Of a stretch of 64,000 bases of DNA, positions 58,071 through 64,000 are shown in pieces. The notes below the pieces were generated by a model that saw only the letters and a program-made list of their open reading frames with translations, did not search any database and had not been told where the DNA came from. The DNA is from Neoscytalidium dimidiatum (taxonomy: Eukaryota > Ascomycota > Dothideomycetes > Botryosphaeriales > Botryosphaeriaceae), in contig CM074705.1 of NCBI GenBank assembly GCA_037367355.1, forward strand, positions 434,001 through 498,000. Direction: 5' to 3'. A program made the translations under genes and the position numbers. The number at the start of each line of letters is the position of its first letter. Positions within the stretch are counted from its first letter, which is position 1.

Positions 58071-58490
58071 TCAAGCCTTGTTCTTCGCGGCGTACTGCGC
58101 ATCGTCGACGGCATCGTACCACTCGACCTTGCCATACGAGCAAGCCAGGTGCTGCATGTAGGTGCCATCGTCAGCACCGTGCCAGTGTGTCGTGCCAGGC
58201 GGGCACCAGATGACGTCGCCGGCGTGGATGCGCTGCGGCTCGCCGCCCTTGTCGCAGACCCAGCCGGAGCCGACGTTGACGCGCAGCAGCTGGCCGCCCT
58301 CGTGGTAGTGCCAGTACGTGCGCGCGCACGGCGAGAAGTGCACCTCGGCCATGTTCAAGTTGTCGTCCTTGTGGGTCAGGCTGACGCGCACGTCGCCCGT
58401 GAAGGTCGTCAGCCCGATGTCGGTCGTCTTGACGGTTTTGATGCCCTCCGGCCGCGTGTTGCGGACGATGACCATCTTGGGGTTAGACAT
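58071..58490 (-). CDS. small single-domain cupin protein
   Basis: 139 aa, one exon, one beta-barrel cupin domain. Motif 1 reads WHYHEGGQLLRVNVGSGW (two His plus Glu as metal ligands) and motif 2 reads GDVIWCPPGTTHWHGA (final His ligand). The protein resembles the small bacterial-type cupins often found beside carboxymuconolactone decarboxylases; no substrate can be given. There is no signal peptide, so it is probably cytosolic. Start ATG at 58490 gives MSNPKMVIVRNTRPEG. A short A/T-rich stretch with T and A runs lies directly upstream (58526-58547). Similarity to bacterial cupins raises the possibility of old horizontal transfer, but composition alone does not show it. Confidence 0.9.
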   Translation of the reverse strand: MSNPKMVIVRNTRPEGIKTVKTTDIGLTTFTGDVRVSLTHKDDNLNMAEVHFSPCARTYWHYHEGGQLLRVNVGSGWVCDKGGEPQRIHAGDVIWCPPGTTHWHGADDGTYMQHLACSYGKVEWYDAVDDAQYAAKNKA

Positions 58491-59395
58491 GGTTGAAGAG
58501 AGGGGTTTTAATAGTTTGTGAAGTTTTTTTTTTGTTAAAGAAAAAAAGGTGGTACTGATGTCGGGTTGGACGGAGTAAGAGATATGACGTTCGAGGTGCC
58601 TTATACATCGCTCCTCCTCCTCACCGAGGTTCTGCCTCGGCCGACGTGTCTCGAGCGGTCTTAGAGCTAACTCCGCAACTTGAATGCGTGAGAACTTACT
58701 CGGAGACGTTGGCTGTAGGCTTTGCGAGTGACCACAATTGCGAGCGCCTCGAGAACGATTCGAGCTTCACATACAGTGACCAAGACATGCTATTAGAGAT
58801 GATTCTAATGAGAACCGGGCATACATACTATATAGCATCAAGTAGTTGTATCTCCTGTCAATTCAAACTTTATGGCCTAAGAACGTTGTAGCTTAAATCC
58901 GATCAATGCTGGGGGCGATGTTCTTGATGAAGTCTCGGCGGATTTGTCAATGCTATGCATGCACTTCGATCTCTTTTGCGGGACAACGAAAGTCCGTAGG
59001 ACACAAAGAGATAGATTGTTCCGCGGAAGTATTATCACTTTGTTCGATCTGATTAGAGAGCTCCTGACTGCTGGTTCTGTGAAGTCTGTTTGGAGGATCA
59101 AAGTTAGGTGGGGCTATGTTTCATTGGCTTTTGGCTCGGCCCACCAGCTTGATTATGCAAGCATTCGCCGCGCGGTTTGTCAGCCCAGCACGATGAATCC
59201 CAGGACGCCCTGTGGCCGATTGTAGGGGTTTGATTAAACATCCTTACAATTCTTCTGTTCTAGAGTGAATATTCTGTGCATCACTCGGGCAACGTCACAC
59301 TCTGAGGGAAGCGGAAAAAGTTGTGCACCTCGGCAGTGTCAAATGGAAGCAATACGAGTACTGCTGCTACTACTAAACAAATAGTCTAGTGTATT
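58491..59395. other. intergenic
   Basis: 905 bp between the cupin start and the P5C dehydrogenase stop (both minus strand). No gene recognised. Confidence 0.5.
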
Positions 59396-61226
59396 TTAGA
59401 CTTCGTTTGAAGGATACTGGACTACCTCTAGCGGCCGATATTCCTCCTTGATCGTCCTTACGCTCGTGAAGCGCAGTAAATGGGCCATCGTACCCGTCTT
59501 GTCGTTCGTACCAGAGTCTCTGCTGCCACCAAAAGGCTGCTGCGCCACAACAGAACCAGTACATTTCGTGTTCAAGTACAACATTCCGGCCGAATGCTTC
59601 AACCCCGTTTGTGCTTCCCGCAAAGCGTACGGATCTCGGGCGAATATGCTGCCAGTCAAGGCGTAGCGGGAAGTGGAGTTCAGAGTCTCCAACGTCTGCT
59701 TCCACTCGGCATCCCGATATACATATACCGCCAGAATAGGACCAAAAAGCTCCCGGGACATGATGTCGTGGCGCGGGTTACTCGTGCGATAGATGGTGGG
59801 GTGTACGAGATAGCCTTCCTCCTTCGAGGCCTTGCCGCCTACAACCAGCTCCAGCTCAGGGTCAGTTTCCGCGTCCTCAATGACTTTGCTCAACCGATCA
59901 AAGGCCCGTTCGTGTATGACGGGCGTAATGAAATTGCCGTAGTCCTCTACGCTGCCGACCCGCAGTTGCGTGACCTCGTCCTGCAGATGCCGCTTGAACT
60001 CCGGCCAGACGGACTCGGCGACGTAGAGCCTGGAGTTCGCCGAGCACTTCTGCCCCTGGTACTCGAAGGCTGCCCGAATCGTGTTAAGCGCTGCACTTTT
60101 GACGTCGGCTGAGGGGTGGATGATGCCCCAGTTCTTGCCACCCGTCTCGCCGACGACGCGTGGGTAGGAGTTGTATACGCCGTCGCCGATTGCACTGCCA
60201 ATCTTCTTCTGCAGGCCTTTGAAGACTCGGGTTGATCCGATGAAGCTCAGAGCACCGAATTCGGGCCTTTTGAGGATAGTGTCGGTCACCTCTTCAGCGT
60301 CGCCGGGGAGAAATTGGATGACGTCTTTGGGGAGTCCAGCTTCAAGGAGGATTTGATGGAGGAGCCAACTGGCATGCAGCGCATAGTCTGATGGCTTCCA
60401 GATCACGACGTTTCCAAGCAACGCAGCCGGCCCTATGAGGGTGGCACCGAGAGCAGTGAAGTTGAATGGAGCAATGGCGTAGACGAACCCCTCGAGAGGA
60501 CGGTATTCCAGCTTGTTCCAGTTCCCGTCCGCGTGGACTTTGGGTTGCTGTGAAAAGAGCGACCAGGATTCCTGAATGTAGTATCTGAAGAAATCCACCG
60601 TTTCTGCCGCGGCATCGATCTCGGCCTGCCAAATGTTCTTGCCTTGTCCGAGCATCGTTGCTGCTACGAGATCTGAACGGTACTTACCCGTGATCAGTTC
60701 GCAAGCACGTAGGAAAATTGACGCGCGGTCTTCGAAGGGCATGGCCTCCCAGGCGGGCTTGGCTTTCAATGCTGCGTCCACTGCTTCGTTTACTTGCTGC
60801 GGCGTCGCTGATGCATACTCTGCTACAATTTCACTGTGTTTTGAGGGGTTATTCTGCCTGGAAGACTTCTGTGTTTGGACCTTGCCATTGTCAGTACATG
60901 GACGATCGTCTCACGTAGTGACTGTCCGTACATTTATGCCATTGATAGAAATCGGGATTTCGACTGGCAGCTGGGCTTTTAGCTTCTTCAGGGCAGCGGT
61001 AAGCTCGGATCTCTCGGGTGAATCTCTGCTGTAATCGAGCTGCTCATCCGGTCAGTGGTCTACCGTAATTCAAATTTGATTTTATACTGACTGTCTTTTC
61101 GTTTTCAAATTTTGGAGGGTGCCACAGAGTTAGAGTCCGGCGAAGCGGCACAGCGATGTTGTTTCTAGAGCACTTGGCATGCGAACCAGCCGCACCAACT
61201 TGACGAGCCAAAAAGAATGCTCTCAT
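59396..61226 (-). CDS. prnC: delta-1-pyrroline-5-carboxylate dehydrogenase (proline catabolism, step 2)
   Basis: Mitochondrial NAD-dependent aldehyde dehydrogenase that oxidises P5C/glutamate semialdehyde to glutamate. Exons 61226-61092, 61039-60932 and 60880-59396, introns GTCAGT...GCAG and GTACGG...CAAG; predicted 575 aa. Residues 1-30 form a basic presequence (MRAFFLARQVGAAGSHAK). The fungal P5CDH N-terminal blocks follow (KFENE, SPERSELTAAL). The catalytic Glu lies in VGETGGKNWG and the nucleophilic Cys in YQGQKCSANSRLY; the substrate-loop IAPFNFTALG and the C-terminal QQPFGGSRDSGTNDK are also as in this family. It lies head-to-head with proline dehydrogenase, so both steps are probably co-induced. 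The symbol follows the Aspergillus nidulans prn nomenclature by homology. Confidence 0.93.
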
Positions 61227-61753
61227 GATTGCAAAGCAACCGATTTGACTTATAAAGTGAATGATGAGGTTTAGTACAGAGTCTAGCATCTGCGACCCCG
61301 CCTTCTTAAGCTTCTGTAGGGGTCTGATCAGTCGGAGTGATGTTCCGGCGCGCACAAGGAACCGGTGGACACGTCCGACCCCCGCATCCGCTTCCACATT
61401 CCCTCCTGGGTTGGTTCTACATGATCCACCAATCATAATAGTATCTTATCGGCTAAGACAAGCTATCAGTTCCAAGGTATGATATTTGTGATACCTATCT
61501 TCCGTCCCGCTCTTCCCCGGCACCCCGCCGTTATCTTCTACTGCTATCACTAAGGTGGTATCTATACCTCTGGTAAGAGCCACAATTAGTCATTGAAAGG
61601 GCAAGACACTACCGGAAAGCTTCCCCGACACGCCGAAAGCTCCGTCCAAATACCACATCCTTCTTCAGAGGCAGGTATTCCATAGGGAGCTTTAAATTTG
61701 TGTACCGCTTGCTGGAACCAGACTTGTGTAATTTCATACCGCAGGCCAGCAAA
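61227..61753. promoter_or_regulatory. bidirectional promoter of the proline-catabolism pair
   Basis: 527 bp between the two start codons. Two HGATAR-type sites, the target of AreA-like nitrogen GATA factors, lie in the middle (CTTATC at 61445-61450 and TTATCT at 61531-61536, both GATAA on the minus strand). CCGG elements occur but I could not find the spaced pair expected for a PrnA-type activator. The sites are seen; their use is inferred. Confidence 0.55.
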
Positions 61754-63262
61754 ATGATTCTATCACTGGCAACTAAGAGATATTTCACAGCGAAATACCA
61801 CCTGGTCCTCTTGCCCAAGACTTATCATGGCATACAGAGCATCAGCACTACAGCGACTGTGGCAGAGACCAAGCGTCCGGCGAGAACCCAGGATTCTGCA
61901 ATGTCCAGGCTACCTACGAAGACCCTCCTTCGCTCGCTAGCCTTAACATCCCTCATGTCATCTCGATGGCTCTTGAGACCCTCCGTCACCGTCTTGGGCC
62001 TCATCGCGAATTCGAAGTTACCCATCTTCAATCCAGATAGAAACCCCGTTCTCAACCGCCTCCTCCGCTGGACGGTCTACAACCACTTCTGCGCGGGCAC
62101 CAATCCGCAAGAAGTCCGCAAATCAGTCGCCGAATTCAAGCGCCTGGGCTACCAAGGCGTCATCCTCACGCACGCCAAAGAAGTCGTTCTGGACGAACCT
62201 CGCATCCCGCAGCCAAAGGCCAAAGAAGCGCAACCCAACGCGGAAAGCGTGCCTCCACAGCACCTCGAGGCCGTCGAAAAGTGGAAGCAGCATTCCCTCT
62301 CCACACTCCAAATGCTCGAGCCAGGCGACTTCCTCGCCCTGAAGTACGTCCCTCGCCTCAAAACCGCGCCACCCCCCTCCCTTGTTTTTCCCACCTCCAC
62401 TCGCTCATCTCACTCATCTCACGCTCTCCGAAACAGGCTCACCGGCGCCGGCCCCCTCGCCGTCCACGCCCTCCGCACCCAATCCTCCATCCCGCCGCAC
62501 CCCGTCGCTGCCGCCCTCCACGCCATCTGCGCCGCGACGACCGCGCGCGGCTGCCGCCTGTGGCTCGACGGCGAGCAGCAGGCGCTGCAGCGCGGCGTCG
62601 ACGCGTGGGCGCTCGGCCTGATGCGGCGCTGGAACGCGGACGGCCGCGCGCGGGTCTACACGACGATCCAGGCGTACCTGAAGGGCGCGCGGGCGAGCGT
62701 CGAGAGGCAGGTGGCGCTGGCGGCGCGCGAGGGCTGGGCGCTGGGCGTGAAGCTGGTGCGGGGCGCGTACATCGAGCACGAGGTGCGGGGGTTGATTCAT
62801 GACTCGAAGGGGGAGACGGACGCGGCGTACGATGGGATCGCGGCGGGGTTGATTGAGGGGGCGGTGCAGGAGGCGGCTGGGGGGAGGGGGGTGCGGGAGC
62901 CGCTGGTGGCGCTGTTTTTGGCCACGCATAATAGGGAGAGTGTGAGGAAGGCGTGTGAGGCGCAGAGGGAGCGTGTGCAGAGAGGGTTGCCGGTGATTAG
63001 GCTTGAGTGTGGGCAGATCGTGGGGATGGCGGATGAGCTGGGATGCGAGCTGGTGCAGAGGTATGAGCAGTGCCTGGCTGATAAGGATGGAGTTAAGGCA
63101 GGTGTGCCGAAGGCGTTCAAGTGTCTTACTTGGGGCTCAGTGGGGGACTGCGTGGGTTATTTGCATCGGCGCGCGATTGAGAATAGGGGCGCAGTGGAGA
63201 GGACGAAGCATATGGCGGTTGCTTTGGGGAAGGAGCTGAGACGAAGGGTATTTGCTGCGTGA
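61754..63262 (+). CDS. prnD: proline dehydrogenase (proline catabolism, step 1)
   Basis: Mitochondrial FAD enzyme oxidising proline to P5C. Exons 61754-62343 and 62437-63262; predicted 471 aa. The N-terminus MILSLATKRYFTAKYHLVLLPK is a mitochondrial presequence. The PRODH barrel follows: YQGVILTHAKEV, LWLDGEQQALQ, YTTIQAYLKGA, GVKLVRGAYIEHE, and LFLATHNRES. The 93-nt intron (GTACGT...AACAG) is a multiple of three without an in-frame stop, so unspliced RNA would encode an extra 31 residues, Pro/Ser-rich and unlike the family. The first true in-frame ATG is at 61754 (AAAATGA). Codons in exon 2 are very GC-rich. Symbol by homology to A. nidulans prnD / yeast PUT1. Confidence 0.93.
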   Translation: MILSLATKRYFTAKYHLVLLPKTYHGIQSISTTATVAETKRPARTQDSAMSRLPTKTLLRSLALTSLMSSRWLLRPSVTVLGLIANSKLPIFNPDRNPVLNRLLRWTVYNHFCAGTNPQEVRKSVAEFKRLGYQGVILTHAKEVVLDEPRIPQPKAKEAQPNAESVPPQHLEAVEKWKQHSLSTLQMLEPGDFLALKYVPRLKTAPPPSLVFPTSTRSSHSSHALRNRLTGAGPLAVHALRTQSSIPPHPVAAALHAICAATTARGCRLWLDGEQQALQRGVDAWALGLMRRWNADGRARVYTTIQAYLKGARASVERQVALAAREGWALGVKLVRGAYIEHEVRGLIHDSKGETDAAYDGIAAGLIEGAVQEAAGGRGVREPLVALFLATHNRESVRKACEAQRERVQRGLPVIRLECGQIVGMADELGCELVQRYEQCLADKDGVKAGVPKAFKCLTWGSVGDCVGYLHRRAIENRGAVERTKHMAVALGKELRRRVFAA

Positions 63263-63528
63263 GTGTGATCTAGGACGGAACATGTGAGTTGATTGTGATC
63301 CATTGCTTTTGGGAAACCTTGCGAGCTCCTAGTAGGATCGACATCGTTTGATATATAATATAACTATTAGTGGATCTGAATAATAACTTCACAACGGATC
63401 CTTCTTTCTCATTGTACCCATTTCAGAAGCTATCGATCATAACGAAAGTGTAAGATAAGTTCATGCAACGCTCTCGATGCTTCTATTGCCAAGGCATAGT
63501 TCTAAAATAACGAAAGTAGCCCTTTTAT

Positions 63529-64000
63529 TTATGCGTCCTGTCTTGCCTTATCCAAGTCAGACAACAGTTTGCTCTTAGAACACTCTTCATCCCAGTGCTT
63601 CCTCGGCAACTCAAATGTCGAAGTGATGCGGCCATAGGCTATGCCGCCGAGCTGACCAAGCGGCCGAAGCTTATTCAGGTCTATGTGGCTAACATCCGCA
63701 TCCACAGCATCTTCACGCACCCAAAAGCGAGTGGCCTTGATCAAAACCAACCCTGCAACGCTCATGCCATCTAGTTGATGATCGTTGAACTCCTTGATAT
63801 CGATGACCTTGCCCTCGATCGAAAACACCGACTCCTGCACCCGCGCTGGTTTGACCGTATTTGTCGGCGCCTCGTGCAGGCCGGAGATGTCCCACTCCGA
63901 CACACTGTAAGGGGCATCGATAGCTGTCGCGTTGACAGCCTCGATCATGTTCTCCGAGACGGTGTTGATAACGCATTCGCCTGATTCTTTGAGGTTGCGG
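63529..64000 (-). CDS. flavin-reductase-like (FMN-binding split-barrel) protein, N-terminus beyond window
   Basis: The visible part (about 157 residues, stop at 63529) is the C-terminal end of a flavin reductase-like domain protein, which binds FMN. RNLKESGECVINTVSENMIEAVNATAIDAPYSVSEWD, then SVFSIEGKVIDIKEF and the loop before PLGQLGGIAYGRI, are characteristic of the fungal DIM6/NTAB-type group (read in pieces here; the segment spans about 63980-63860). No intron is visible in this part. It ends LLSDLDKARQDA. It is tail-to-tail with the proline dehydrogenase; a link to proline metabolism is not supported. The gene start lies beyond the right edge. Confidence 0.85.
   Translation of the reverse strand, partial: RNLKESGECVINTVSENMIEAVNATAIDAPYSVSEWDISGLHEAPTNTVKPARVQESVFSIEGKVIDIKEFNDHQLDGMSVAGLVLIKATRFWVREDAVDADVSHIDLNKLRPLGQLGGIAYGRITSTFELPRKHWDEECSKSKLLSDLDKARQDA

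Noticed and set aside
61227..61753. PrnA-type activator sites (spaced CCGG pairs) in the proline promoter
   Set aside because: Single CCGG elements occur, but not in the paired spacing expected; only the GATA sites were kept.

Overview
This is nuclear DNA from a filamentous ascomycete (Pezizomycotina, possibly Dothideomycetes; the class is an inference). The genes carry short (about 50-100 nt) GT-AG introns, GC-rich third codon positions and fungal housekeeping proteins. They are separated by long intergenic tracts, some GC-rich and some visibly AT-richer. I saw no tRNA, rRNA, CRISPR array or intact transposon. Exon boundaries were read by eye from splice sites and reading frame, so all of them are predictions.

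Left part (1-21.4 kb) is mostly housekeeping: MIC60/mitofilin (-, cut by the left edge), SAC1 phosphoinositide phosphatase (-), a RAB5-type GTPase (+, divergent from SAC1), a secreted amidase-signature enzyme (-), a SUR7/PalI-family membrane protein (-), a PNG1-type peptide N-glycanase (-) and the ribosome-biogenesis WD40 protein UTP4 (-).

Middle part (21.4-42.5 kb) is sparser: a G1/S-type cyclin (+) behind a very long gene-free upstream region with a 5'-UTR intron, two small single-span membrane proteins (+), a HET-domain incompatibility-type protein (+), a cytochrome P450 (-) with a likely GC-AG intron, and an MPDU1/PQ-loop protein (-).

Right part (42.5-64 kb): a 1124-aa protein combining AT-hook-like repeats with an EVE domain (-), a decayed DUF7580-like gene (-), a membrane-anchored M3 metallopeptidase (+), a PAP2 lipid phosphatase (+), a 48-aa secreted cysteine-rich peptide gene (-), a small cupin (-), a divergent proline-catabolism pair (P5C dehydrogenase - / proline dehydrogenase +) sharing about 0.5 kb of promoter, and the C-terminal part of a flavin-reductase-like protein (-) cut by the right edge.

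The one clear functional gene cluster is the proline pair: the two enzymes convert proline to glutamate in mitochondria. The most unusual objects are the EVE/AT-hook protein, the M3 peptidase that looks lumenal rather than cytosolic, the tiny cysteine-rich secreted peptide, and the incompatibility-type remains (HET gene and DUF7580 relic) in the gene-poor stretches.
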